Below are positions 32,315 to 39,297 of a DNA stretch of 39,297 nt, piece by piece. Location of the stretch: positions 1 through 39,297 of the forward strand of contig JAFTQX010000053.1 of assembly GCA_017462545.1 (NCBI GenBank), written 5' to 3'. Position 1 is the first letter of the stretch. Each line of letters opens with the position of its first letter. The position numbers were made by a program, and so were the translations under genes. This DNA is from Clostridia bacterium (GTDB lineage: Bacteria > Bacillota > Clostridia > Oscillospirales > CAG-272). The notes under the pieces were generated by a model, which did no database searches, had not been told where the DNA came from, and was given only the letters and a program-made list of their open reading frames with translations.

Positions 32315-33205
32315 TTACTTCTCTCTATTTAATAAGGCATCCGCAAAGGACAATAGCATTTCGGACCCGCGATACGGGCGCAACGCATCCTTCGCTTGCT
32401 CTGTTAGTGTGACGGCCTCTTGCATAGCCTCTTGCTTTGTCATGTAGGAAAGATAGGTGGTCTTTCCATCCTTGGCATCCTGCCCCGTATTTTTACCAAG
32501 TAAGCGACTATCGCCATACACATCAAGAATATCATCCACAATCTGAAAAGCGCGGCCAATGCCGTTTGCATAGGTATGGCAAGACGCAAGGATGTCTTCA
32601 TCCTGCACACCGGCCGCAATACACCCAAGCGCGGCAGATGCGCGGATCAGGGCTCCCGTTTTACAATCGTGTAATCTCCGCAGCGTTGCAAGCGAGGGTG
32701 TTTCCCGCTCTGCCTTCATATCCATCATCTGCCCGCCAACCATACCACGTGCACCGGCCGCAGAAGAAAGCGCGTGCACGGCGCGAATGCGGCAATCCGC
32801 ATCTGCCGGGGCATTTGCAATCACCTCAAAGGCCATCGTCAAAAGCGCATCCCCTGCAAGAACCGCCTCTGCTTCACCATACACCTTATGGTTGGTCAAT
32901 CGGCCGCGGCGATAATCATCATCATCCATACAAGGCAGATCGTCATGGATGAGTGAGTAGGTATGCACCATTTCTACCGCTGCAGCAAAGGAAAGAGCAG
33001 GTTCTTCGTCGCCGCCAAACAGCTGTGCAATGGAAAGGGTGAGAAAAGGACGAATCCGTTTCCCGCCTGCAAGTGCGCTGTAACGCATCCCCTCAAATAA
33101 AAGAGAAAAGTCTTGATCGCGCTCTCCGAGTAGATCTGCCAGTTTTTTTTCAACCAAAACCGCAGCTTGCTGAGAGGCGTTTTGCCAATTGAACATATCC
33201 ATCAT
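32315..33205 (-). CDS. ispA: Polyprenyl (farnesyl/geranyl) diphosphate synthase
   Basis: A 296-residue trans-prenyltransferase. The first Asp-rich motif is HDDLPCMDDDDYRRG and the second is QIVDDILDVYGD, both binding Mg-diphosphate. GGKRIRP is the isopentenyl-diphosphate site. Size and motif 1 fit a short-chain (C15) synthase of the IspA group. It supplies prenyl diphosphate for undecaprenyl and other isoprenoids. It overlaps xseB by 4 nt. Confidence 0.95.
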   Translation of the reverse strand: MMDMFNWQNASQQAAVLVEKKLADLLGERDQDFSLLFEGMRYSALAGGKRIRPFLTLSIAQLFGGDEEPALSFAAAVEMVHTYSLIHDDLPCMDDDDYRRGRLTNHKVYGEAEAVLAGDALLTMAFEVIANAPADADCRIRAVHALSSAAGARGMVGGQMMDMKAERETPSLATLRRLHDCKTGALIRASAALGCIAAGVQDEDILASCHTYANGIGRAFQIVDDILDVYGDSRLLGKNTGQDAKDGKTTYLSYMTKQEAMQEAVTLTEQAKDALRPYRGSEMLLSFADALLNREK

Positions 33206-33441
33206 GCATCCCCTGTGGGAAAATCTACCTCTTGGAGCTCCCCGCCCTCGCCCTGCATCAGGATGCGTACCTTCTGCTCGGCCTTGGTCAGCTTTTCATT
33301 ACAATACTTCACAAGCGCAATGCCTTCTTCAAAAGAGGAAAGAGACGCCTCCAGCCCCTCTTTTCCGTTTTCCAGCATTCGCACGATCTCTTCCAACTTT
33401 GCCATCGCCTCTTCAAAGGTCATCTGTTCATTCTTTTTCAT
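33202..33441 (-). CDS. xseB: Exonuclease VII small subunit XseB
   Basis: A 79-residue helical protein with the family pattern MTFEEAMAKLEEIVRMLE, GKEGLEASLSSFEEGIALVKYC and a second helix, LTKAEQKVRIL. XseB wraps the XseA coiled coil to form exonuclease VII, which degrades single-stranded DNA. It overlaps xseA by 14 nt and ispA by 4 nt, so all three are likely coupled in translation. Confidence 0.96.
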   Translation of the reverse strand: MKKNEQMTFEEAMAKLEEIVRMLENGKEGLEASLSSFEEGIALVKYCNEKLTKAEQKVRILMQGEGGELQEVDFPTGDA

Positions 33442-34732
33442 TTATTTCCTCCGTTTTACGGATGTTGTGATAGGATACCACTCGTTCTACACGACCGCAA
33501 ACCTCACCGTCATGCAGACGGTAGCGGAAGGGGTCTCCCTCGGATACGGCCTTGACGGTAGACACGACCCGCCCTCGGTCATCGTAGGCCACACCATAAC
33601 CGCGCAAAAGCACCCCCAGTGGGTTTAGGGCATCTAACCCCGCAGCCGCCTCACGAAAGCGCCCGCGCGCCGCTGTCAGGTGTTCACGCACATGATGATT
33701 CAACCGTTCGCCGGCCGAAAGCAGACGCATAGTCTGCTCACGATACAAGCCCTCCGGCTTAGAAAGCACGGGACGAGCCGCAAGATTGGCAATCGCTTTG
33801 CGGTGTAATGACAACCGATTGATGGTCGCCTGCCGCATTCTATTGCTTATATTTTGAATACCGAGCAGGATGTCCTGGCTGTCCGGCACTACCAGCTCTG
33901 CAGCAGCAGAGGGGGTGGGCGCGCGGCAATCGGCTACAAAATCACATATAGTAAAATCGGTTTCATGCCCAACGGCAGATACAACCGGGATGGTTGAAGC
34001 GACAATCTCCCTTGCAAGCAGCTCGTCATTAAAAGCATACAGATCCTCAAAGGAGCCACCACCGCGGCCAACAATGATAACATCCACCGTCTCCGCCCGA
34101 TTAAAATACAGAACTCCGGCGCGAAGCGTGGCAGCCGCCTCTGTCCCCTGCACTAGCGCGGGATATAAGACGACCTCGGCATACGGATATCTTCTGCCGA
34201 GAATCTGAATAATATCACGCACAGCCGCGCCGGTTGGCGAGGTAATCACACCAATTCGACGAGGCATAACGGGCAACGAGCGTTTTCTCTTTTCGTCGAA
34301 AAGCCCTTCCCCTTCGAGCTTCTTTTTTAACTGCTCAAAGGCAAGATACAGCGAGCCGATACCATCAGGCTCCATCGACGCAACATAAAGCTGATATTTT
34401 CCATCCCGTACAAAGACGGATACAGAGCCACGGGCAAGCACCTTCATGCCCGTTTCAGGCTGAAAGCGCAGCCGCTGCGCCGCCGATCGGAACATGACCG
34501 CGGAAAGCACGCCATCTGCATCCTTTAGTGAAAAATAAAGATGCCCCGACGCGCGGTGAAAGGTGAAGTTGGAAATTTCACCGCGAATTGTCACATCGGC
34601 AAGAACGGGGCTTTTTGCCAAAAGCGAACGAACATATTCGTTCAACTCAGAAACGGTCATGGCTTCGCTCCCATTACCGTTCTCAATGGGCTTTGTTTCT
34701 CCCGCAAGACTGCGAAAGCGCTCAAGATCCAT
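33428..34732 (-). CDS. xseA: Exonuclease VII large subunit XseA
   Basis: A 434-residue nuclease subunit. The N-terminal OB-fold shows VRGEISNFTFHRASGHLYFSL-type sequence (here TIRGEISNFTFHRASGHLYF). The catalytic domain has IGVITSPTGAAVRDI, GRGGGSFEDLYAFNDE and SAVGHETDFTICDFVADCRA followed by PTPSAAAE. A long C-terminal coiled-coil segment (about 285-370) follows. About 20 residues precede the OB-fold, slightly more than usual. It lies 16 nt after the TsaD-like gene. Confidence 0.96.
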   Translation of the reverse strand: MDLERFRSLAGETKPIENGNGSEAMTVSELNEYVRSLLAKSPVLADVTIRGEISNFTFHRASGHLYFSLKDADGVLSAVMFRSAAQRLRFQPETGMKVLARGSVSVFVRDGKYQLYVASMEPDGIGSLYLAFEQLKKKLEGEGLFDEKRKRSLPVMPRRIGVITSPTGAAVRDIIQILGRRYPYAEVVLYPALVQGTEAAATLRAGVLYFNRAETVDVIIVGRGGGSFEDLYAFNDELLAREIVASTIPVVSAVGHETDFTICDFVADCRAPTPSAAAELVVPDSQDILLGIQNISNRMRQATINRLSLHRKAIANLAARPVLSKPEGLYREQTMRLLSAGERLNHHVREHLTAARGRFREAAAGLDALNPLGVLLRGYGVAYDDRGRVVSTVKAVSEGDPFRYRLHDGEVCGRVERVVSYHNIRKTEEINEKE

Positions 34733-34748
34733 GCCGCGCCTCCTTCTA

Positions 34749-35696
34749 TCAAATGTTATGATGTGCAGCAGCCGTCAGCAAGGCAGTTCCAACTGCATTG
34801 TCCGCCGAAAGCGCGGGGGTAGCAAAGGCTGCATCAAACTGCTCTTCCAGTCGCTTACGAATGATGCTGTTGCACATCACACCGCCTGCAAAAAGCAGCG
34901 TCTCGTTGCCATATGTCTCCACATACGACTTTGCCATGCCGGCGATCGCATTTCCCAGGAAATCCAAAACAAAAGCGGCCACAAGCGACGCGTCCTCGCT
35001 TTCCTTGTACAGCTTGAGTGCCATATTTTCAAGCCCGGAGAGGTTGACATAGCAACCATCCGCAGCCACCTTCTTACGCGGAATTTTTTTGTTGTTTTGC
35101 AAAGCAAGCTGCTCCAGCGCCGGCCCACAGGGAAACGGAAGCCCCAGTGCCACGCCGATCCGATCAATGGCCTGCCCTGCATGCAGATCCTTCGCGCCTC
35201 CAACGCAGGTAACGGCAAAACCGCCATCCGTTTTTTCAGCACGCACCAGCTCTGTTGTGCCACCAGAAACATGAAACGCCCCAAACGGGCGTGAAAGCAA
35301 TTCAAGCCGCCCGGACGAGCATAGCGCCGCCATCAGATGCCCGCATTGATGGGAAAAGGTGTACAGGGGAACGCCATGTACGGCAGCAGCCGTATGCGCA
35401 GCGGCCACACCGGCCAAAAAGCATGGCATATATGACCCCTCCACATTTCGCGGTCGACGCGATACACCAACGGCAACAACCTGCTTACCTATGAGCAAAT
35501 CACCAAGCTCCTCCATGGCAGAGGGCAAATTTTTGGTATGGGCAAACAAAGCATCCGATTGCCGCAGCCCACGTTCACCGGCTGCCACAGGCAAGGGACG
35601 CTTTATATTTGCCAGTATTTCTCCCTCTCTTGAAACAAGTCCCACCGAGGTTGTATAGTTGCTTGTATCAATCCCGAGAAAGCATTCAGTCGGCAT
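34749..35696 (-). CDS. TsaD/Kae1-like (ASKHA) protein, paralogue-type
   Basis: A 315-residue glycoprotease-family protein. FLGIDTSNYTTSVGLV and VAVGVSRRPRNVEGSYMP are followed by FSHQCGHLMAAL, which keeps the HxxxH pair of TsaD (usually HxxGH). FGAFHVSGGTTELV, GLPFPCG and LLFAGGVMCNSIIRKR follow. TsaD makes the t6A37 tRNA modification with TsaB/C/E. This copy differs from canonical TsaD at several motif positions and sits in the nusB-xseA operon rather than with tsaB/tsaE, so it is probably a paralogue of unproven function. The start 35696 overlaps the nusB end by 11 nt; GAGG lies upstream. Confidence 0.85.
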   Translation of the reverse strand: MPTECFLGIDTSNYTTSVGLVSREGEILANIKRPLPVAAGERGLRQSDALFAHTKNLPSAMEELGDLLIGKQVVAVGVSRRPRNVEGSYMPCFLAGVAAAHTAAAVHGVPLYTFSHQCGHLMAALCSSGRLELLSRPFGAFHVSGGTTELVRAEKTDGGFAVTCVGGAKDLHAGQAIDRIGVALGLPFPCGPALEQLALQNNKKIPRKKVAADGCYVNLSGLENMALKLYKESEDASLVAAFVLDFLGNAIAGMAKSYVETYGNETLLFAGGVMCNSIIRKRLEEQFDAAFATPALSADNAVGTALLTAAAHHNI

Positions 35697-36102
35697 GACC
35701 GTTTGCCTCGTTCTCTTTGGCAACGGCATTCAGGACACCGTTTACAAAGGCGCGTGCGCCCTCTTCATCATAGGTTTTAACGAGTTCAAGTGCCTCGTTG
35801 ATAGAGACTAGGGCAGGAATGTCCTCACGATGATACATCTCATAGACTGCCAGCTCCATAATCGTCAAGGAAACGGGAGAAATGCGGGATTTCTTCCAAC
35901 CGTGGCTATGCTTTTCAATACACGCATCCAAGGTTTCCTTTTGTTCGGTTACACCGGCGATGACCTCACGAATATAGTCATCCTCTTCTACAGCCCGGGC
36001 AGCCTTTGCCGTCTCATAAATTTCCGCAATATCCCGTTCCGGGTGGAACTTTGCCTCAAACAGCAGGATAAATGCAGTTTCTCTCGCCATTCGCCTGTTC
36101 AT
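35686..36102 (-). CDS. nusB: Transcription antitermination factor NusB
   Basis: A 138-residue all-helical protein. The N-terminal RRMARETAFILLFEAKF, the central WKKSRISPVSLTIMELAVYEM and the final VSINEALELVKTYDEEGARAFVNGVLN are family hallmarks. NusB with S10 (NusE) binds boxA and supports antitermination of rRNA transcription. It is the first gene of the long minus-strand run, with the promoter at 36176-36204. Confidence 0.96.
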   Translation of the reverse strand: MNRRMARETAFILLFEAKFHPERDIAEIYETAKAARAVEEDDYIREVIAGVTEQKETLDACIEKHSHGWKKSRISPVSLTIMELAVYEMYHREDIPALVSINEALELVKTYDEEGARAFVNGVLNAVAKENEANGHAD

Positions 36103-36175
36103 TGTGCTCTGTGCGCGATATTATGCGCAATCCTTTACATAGTATTGTGTTCCCTATTCAGGGCAACTATGAATA

Positions 36176-36204
36176 ATTATACACTTTCTTCAAGCGAATG
36201 TCAA
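36176..36204 (-). promoter_or_regulatory. Perfect-consensus SigA promoter for the nusB-dnaE run
   Basis: Minus strand: TTGACA (36199-36204), 17-bp spacer, TATAAT (36176-36181), giving a leader of about 70 nt before nusB. No other strong promoter or terminator is seen until dnaE ends. The region 36205-36316 between this and the next plus-strand promoter is AT-rich with nothing else recognised. Confidence 0.9.
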
Positions 36205-36316
36205 CTTTTTTCTTACATTTTAATATTTTTCCCTTATTTTTTAACAAGAAAAAGCATCGTAACAAATCACACAATTGATAAAAAGATATTAGATAACCAG
36301 GTTTTTCATTCTACAC

Positions 36317-36345
36317 TTGCATTTTACCCAAATATGTGGTATGAT
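36317..36345 (+). promoter_or_regulatory. Promoter of the small membrane-protein gene
   Basis: TTGCAT (36317-36322), 17-bp spacer, TATGAT (36340-36345), about 35 nt before the GGAGG and ATG at 36387. Confidence 0.75.
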
Positions 36346-36386
36346 GATAAAGCAACGAGGGCTATCCTCGCCATGGAGGAATATCA

Positions 36387-36815
36387 ATGAAAACGGTTTT
36401 TTACCACTTCAAAAAAGTCTTTACCCATTCCTGTGTTTGTTTCACATTGATAACGCTATTCTTATTTCTGATCGGCAGTGCCTCTCCTACGTTTGGAAGT
36501 GCAATCAAGGTGTCCAGCATTTTATCGATCTACTTGTTTTCTCTGCTGTTGGCTTTGGCCAATCTTCTGCTCATTTTACCGAAGATCCAGATCGGTTGGC
36601 GCGTCATGCTGCATTATTTAGCTTCGCTTGCGGCGTTTTACGGCGTATTCATTCTGATCGCATTCAAGATTACCGCCACGCGATCCATCCTTGTGAGCAT
36701 CCTGCTCTTTACTATTCTCTACACGCTTTTTATGGGCATGTATCTGTTTCTTTTTTTCTCTGTTATCAAAAAAAGCAAAGAACAGGATAAGAGCTATAAA
36801 AACATTTATCAATAA
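36387..36815 (+). CDS. Hypothetical four-helix membrane protein (DUF3021-like)
   Basis: A 142-residue integral membrane protein with four hydrophobic segments (about 15-37, 42-65, 75-97, 101-126), a basic N-terminus (MKTVFYHFKKVF) and a charged C-terminal tail (KKSKEQDKSYKNIYQ). Size and topology recall DUF3021, a family often paired with LytTR regulators. No such regulator is adjacent, so the assignment is tentative. GGAGG lies 8 nt before ATG; it has its own promoter and a bidirectional terminator. Confidence 0.75.
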   Translation: MKTVFYHFKKVFTHSCVCFTLITLFLFLIGSASPTFGSAIKVSSILSIYLFSLLLALANLLLILPKIQIGWRVMLHYLASLAAFYGVFILIAFKITATRSILVSILLFTILYTLFMGMYLFLFFSVIKKSKEQDKSYKNIYQ

Positions 36816-36860
36816 AGAAAAAACCGGCATGGCCGAATGGCCATGCCGGTTTTTTCTTTA
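36813..36860. terminator. Long bidirectional terminator
   Basis: A 22-bp perfect stem (36813-36834 with 36839-36860) with loop GAAT, whose GC core CCGGCATGGCC is flanked by A/T runs. It ends both converging genes and overlaps the stop codon of the aminopeptidase gene. Confidence 0.95.
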
Positions 36861-38129
36861 TTGCAAGGTGAGCTCTTGATACGAATCGGTGCGGATGCTT
36901 GTTTCAAAGAAGGCCTTTAAGGCCTCAATCAAACAAGTATAATCCCGCACGCACATTGTCTCTGTTGCGGAATGCATGGCAAGCTGCGGCAGGCCGATAT
37001 CGACAGAGCGGATCGAAACCTGCGAGGAGCTGATGGCACCCAGCGTACCACCGCAAGGCATATCAGCACGCATATAAAAATCCTGATACGCGACGCCTGC
37101 GCGATTCATAATCGCCTTAAAAACAGCGGAAGAAAACGCGTCTGTCGTGTAATTCTGATTGGCGTGATGCTTAATCACCACACCGCCGCCCAGTTTAACA
37201 GGATTGGTTGGATCAGACTTTTCGGGATGGTTGGGATGGATAGCATGCGCATTGTCGCAGGACACCATAAAGGATTGCGGCAAAATCGTTTCCAGCGTTT
37301 GACCGGTTGCATTTGCTACGCGTGCCATCACGGCATACAGGAAGTCAGAGCCTGCCCCCTGCTTGGTACGACTGCCAACCTCTTCGTTGTCTGCCAAATA
37401 AATAAGCGCCACGCCCTCATCATATCCCTCACCAAGCGCAGCAACAGAGGCAAAGGCCGAGGTGAGATTGTCAATACGCGGTGCAACAAGCAACTCTTCA
37501 TCAAAACCGGCCAAATACGGCTCGGTCGCGTTGGCCAAAAAGAGGTCTCTTTCGAGAATATGCTTGCCCTTCTCGCTGTCAAGACAAAACTTAAACGCTT
37601 CATCAAGAGAAACGACAGGCTGTAAATCTATCTGCGGATTGAGAGTAAGACCGCTGTTTGCCTCACGATTAAAATGAATTGCCAGGCTGGGAATGACCAC
37701 CCGATGCCCATCCTCCAACAAATGCGAGGAAAGGCGACCTGTTTCTTCATCATAGGATACGACGCGCCCGGCAAGGCAAAGCGGAATATCCAGCCAGCTG
37801 TAATTGAGCCCGCCACCATAACGCTCAACATTCAATTTGGCACAGCCGCCCACCGTCGTCACGGCGTTCCCCTTCACCTTCAAGCAGGGAGAATCCAAAT
37901 GCGAGGCTACCACGCGGAAGCCTCCCGCACGTTGACCAATACAAAACGCGATCAGGGCGCTGCCATCACGAATGACATAATACTTGCCGCCCGCAACAAG
38001 CGACCACTCCTCGCTTTCCTCTAACCGAGAAAAGCCCTTTTTCTCTAATTCCTCAGCAGCACAGGCCGCAGCATGGTATGCGGTTTTTGAGCGGTCAAGT
38101 GCGTGCATCAATTCTTGAATCGTATTCAT
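36858..38129 (-). CDS. apeB: M18-family aminopeptidase (aspartyl aminopeptidase type)
   Basis: A 423-residue zinc peptidase. The M18 metal ligands are recognisable: VVASHLDSPCLKVKG (His), PRIDNLTSAFAS (bridging Asp), LADNEEVGSRTKQGAG (catalytic and ligand Glu), and the SCDNAHAIHPNHPEK and DMPCGGTLGAISSS blocks. It removes N-terminal (often acidic) residues from peptides in the cytoplasm, as a large homo-oligomer. It lies alone with its own promoter and shares the terminator with the facing membrane-protein gene. Confidence 0.95.
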   Translation of the reverse strand: MNTIQELMHALDRSKTAYHAAACAAEELEKKGFSRLEESEEWSLVAGGKYYVIRDGSALIAFCIGQRAGGFRVVASHLDSPCLKVKGNAVTTVGGCAKLNVERYGGGLNYSWLDIPLCLAGRVVSYDEETGRLSSHLLEDGHRVVIPSLAIHFNREANSGLTLNPQIDLQPVVSLDEAFKFCLDSEKGKHILERDLFLANATEPYLAGFDEELLVAPRIDNLTSAFASVAALGEGYDEGVALIYLADNEEVGSRTKQGAGSDFLYAVMARVANATGQTLETILPQSFMVSCDNAHAIHPNHPEKSDPTNPVKLGGGVVIKHHANQNYTTDAFSSAVFKAIMNRAGVAYQDFYMRADMPCGGTLGAISSSQVSIRSVDIGLPQLAMHSATETMCVRDYTCLIEALKAFFETSIRTDSYQELTLQ

Positions 38130-38155
38130 GATATTGTACCATTCCTTTCCCCTCT

Positions 38156-38183
38156 ATTGTATCACATTCCGTCGGAAAGTCAA
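38156..38183 (-). promoter_or_regulatory. Promoter of the M18 aminopeptidase gene
   Basis: Minus strand: TTGACT (38178-38183), 16-bp spacer, TACAAT (38156-38161), about 27 nt before the start codon. Confidence 0.75.
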
Positions 38184-38201
38184 GAAAAATTGTTTCTCTT
38201 C

Positions 38202-38230
38202 TTGCTTTTTTGGCTGATTGTCGCTATAAT
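38202..38230 (+). promoter_or_regulatory. Promoter of the PflX-like gene
   Basis: TTGCTT (38202-38207), 17-bp spacer, TATAAT (38225-38230). It is back to back with the aminopeptidase promoter, 18 bp apart. Confidence 0.75.
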
Positions 38231-38252
38231 GATATAAAAAGGAGGGCTGCCT

Positions 38253-39122
38253 ATGGATCTGACACATTGTACCCTATGCCCGAACGAGTGTGGCATTGAT
38301 CGTCATACGCACGCCGGCCGCTGCCATATGACGGCAGAGGCACGCATCTGCCGCGTCGCTCTGCACGCATGGGAAGAACCTATTATCAGTGGTACACGCG
38401 GCAGCGGAACGATCTTTTTTGCAGGCTGCAGCCTTTCCTGCGTGTTTTGCCAGAATTACGAGATCAGCCATGCGGCGGTGGGCCGTCTTTACACCGTCAA
38501 CGACATTATCCGCGCCATGAAGGAGCTGGTCGATCGGGGCGCACATAATATCAACTTTGTCAACCCAACGCACTATGCGCATGTTCTGAAAGAGGTACTG
38601 ACCTGCTACAAGCCGCCCGTTCCTGTCGTATACAACACCGGCGGCTATGACAAGCCGAGCACCCTTCGCGAGCTGGATGGTTTAGTTGATGCGTATCTGC
38701 CTGATTTTAAATATATGTTTTCGGAAACTGCATTGCGCTATTCCGGGCACGCAGATTACCCCGAAATTGCCAAGGCGGCCCTTGATGAAATGTACCGCCA
38801 GGTCGGCCCTGTACAAGTTATAGATGGCATATTGCAGCGCGGCATGATCGTGCGCCACCTTGTGCTACCCGGCCGATCAGAGGAAGGGGTGCGCGTGATG
38901 GAATACTTAACCGATCGTTATGGAGATCACATCTATATCTCTGCCATGAGCCAATACACACCGCATGGCAATTTGGCAGGCTGCCCTGAAATAAACCGCA
39001 AAATCAAGCCGATTGAATACAAACGGGTGGTAGCGGCTTTGCAGAGAGCGGGTGTGAAAAACTGCTTTGTCCAAGAGCAAGACAGCAGCAGCGAAAATTA
39101 TATTCCACCGTTTGAATTGTAA
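38253..39122 (+). CDS. pflX: Radical SAM protein, PflX/pyruvate-formate-lyase-activase-like
   Basis: A 289-residue radical SAM protein. An N-terminal Cys cluster (CTLCPNECGIDR...GRC) precedes the SAM-cluster motif CSLSCVFCQNYEIS, giving the CxxxCxxC that holds the 4Fe-4S. NINFVNPTHYAHVL and VVYNTGGYDKPSTLREL follow, and it ends with QEQDSSSENYIPPF. This matches the COG1313 (PflX) group, annotated as putative pyruvate-formate-lyase activases; the substrate is not established. No glycyl-radical enzyme gene is adjacent. AAGGAGG lies 7 nt before ATG. A strong terminator follows. Confidence 0.88.
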   Translation: MDLTHCTLCPNECGIDRHTHAGRCHMTAEARICRVALHAWEEPIISGTRGSGTIFFAGCSLSCVFCQNYEISHAAVGRLYTVNDIIRAMKELVDRGAHNINFVNPTHYAHVLKEVLTCYKPPVPVVYNTGGYDKPSTLRELDGLVDAYLPDFKYMFSETALRYSGHADYPEIAKAALDEMYRQVGPVQVIDGILQRGMIVRHLVLPGRSEEGVRVMEYLTDRYGDHIYISAMSQYTPHGNLAGCPEINRKIKPIEYKRVVAALQRAGVKNCFVQEQDSSSENYIPPFEL

Positions 39123-39151
39123 AAGGAGCCCTTTGATAAAAGGGCTCCTTT
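39122..39151 (+). terminator. Terminator after the PflX-like gene
   Basis: AAAGGAGCCCTTT (39122-39134) pairs perfectly with AAAGGGCTCCTTT (39139-39151), loop GATA, with a T-rich exit. Confidence 0.92.
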
Positions 39152-39171
39152 ACTTATTATTGGTGAATTAT

Positions 39172-39297
39172 ACTATCAAGTGCAACACTTTTAAGAAAAA
39201 AGGGAACTCATATTGAATCCTGTGTTATAATGAAGTTACCACACAACAAATAACAAAAGGAGAACAATATGAGCTATATCCATTTTACCATAGAAGA
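39172..39297 (+). mobile_element. Probable left end of an IS30-like insertion sequence (cut by window edge)
   Basis: The dyad AAGTGCAACACTT (39178-39190) resembles terminal-repeat sequence of IS30-family elements as I remember it. A -10-like TATAAT (39226-39231) and then a transposase-like start follow. The exact element end and target duplication cannot be fixed without the right end. Confidence 0.4.
39269..39297 (+). CDS. 5' start of a putative IS30-family transposase (truncated by window)
   Basis: Only nine full codons are visible (MSYIHFTIE), with AAAAGGAG 6 nt upstream. Many IS30-type transposases begin M-S/N-Y-x-H-(F/L)-T-x-E-E-R before their helix-turn-helix, and this start fits. No catalytic DDE residues are within the window, so the call rests on this short match and the upstream dyad. 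Confidence 0.5.

Overview
The window reads as a chromosomal segment of an endospore-forming member of the Clostridia (Firmicutes), probably a gut-type Oscillospiraceae relative. The evidence is a spoIIGA-sigE pair, whiA, Firmicutes-style AGGAGG ribosome sites, near-consensus SigA promoters, many U-tract terminators and a BspA-like leucine-rich surface protein. Almost everything is housekeeping; no phage, CRISPR array, tRNA or rRNA was seen. A probable IS30-type element begins at the right edge. Genus-level placement is inference.

Layout. 1-2431 (+): 3' end of tig, then clpP and clpX. 2497-5566 (+): a strong promoter, a roughly 210-nt highly structured non-coding or leader RNA with two U-tract hairpins, a 52-residue peptide gene, a secreted 793-residue BspA-type LRR protein and a small zinc-ribbon protein. 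5578-8136 (-): a class II aldolase and an orphan solute-binding lipoprotein, each ending in its own terminator. 8353-12258 (-): dgt-dnaG-rpoD, the replication/transcription operon. 12376-14290 (-): hflX and a YigZ-family gene. 14358-16248 (-): rpmE, and the sporulation pair spoIIGA-sigE. 16399-17187 (+): a lone SAM methyltransferase.

17325-19360: a divergent pair, a GH172/DUF2961 protein (-) and an AraC-type regulator (+). Their promoters overlap face to face and a 21-bp-spaced direct repeat sits beside them, suggesting a self-contained sugar-response switch. 19390-22578 (-): a ClpE-like AAA+ unfoldase with an N-terminal zinc finger, and mrp.

22707-36102 (-): one very compact run of thirteen genes (nusB, TsaD-like, xseA, xseB, ispA, DUF212/PAP2-like, tlyA, nadK, argR, recN, murB, whiA, dnaE) with no gap above 44 nt, behind a perfect-consensus promoter at 36176-36204. 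It joins antitermination, exonuclease VII, isoprenoid, NADP, arginine-control, repair, wall and replication genes. Relative to the usual clostridial order, dxs is missing between ispA and tlyA, and rapZ/yvcK are missing between murB and whiA.

36387-39122: a four-helix membrane protein (+), an M18 aminopeptidase (-) and a PflX-like radical SAM protein (+). The last 29 bases open a transposase-like gene.

The items most worth following up are the structured RNA at 2533-2744 with two mutually exclusive folds, and the GH172/AraC switch. No wholly new multi-gene system is obvious.
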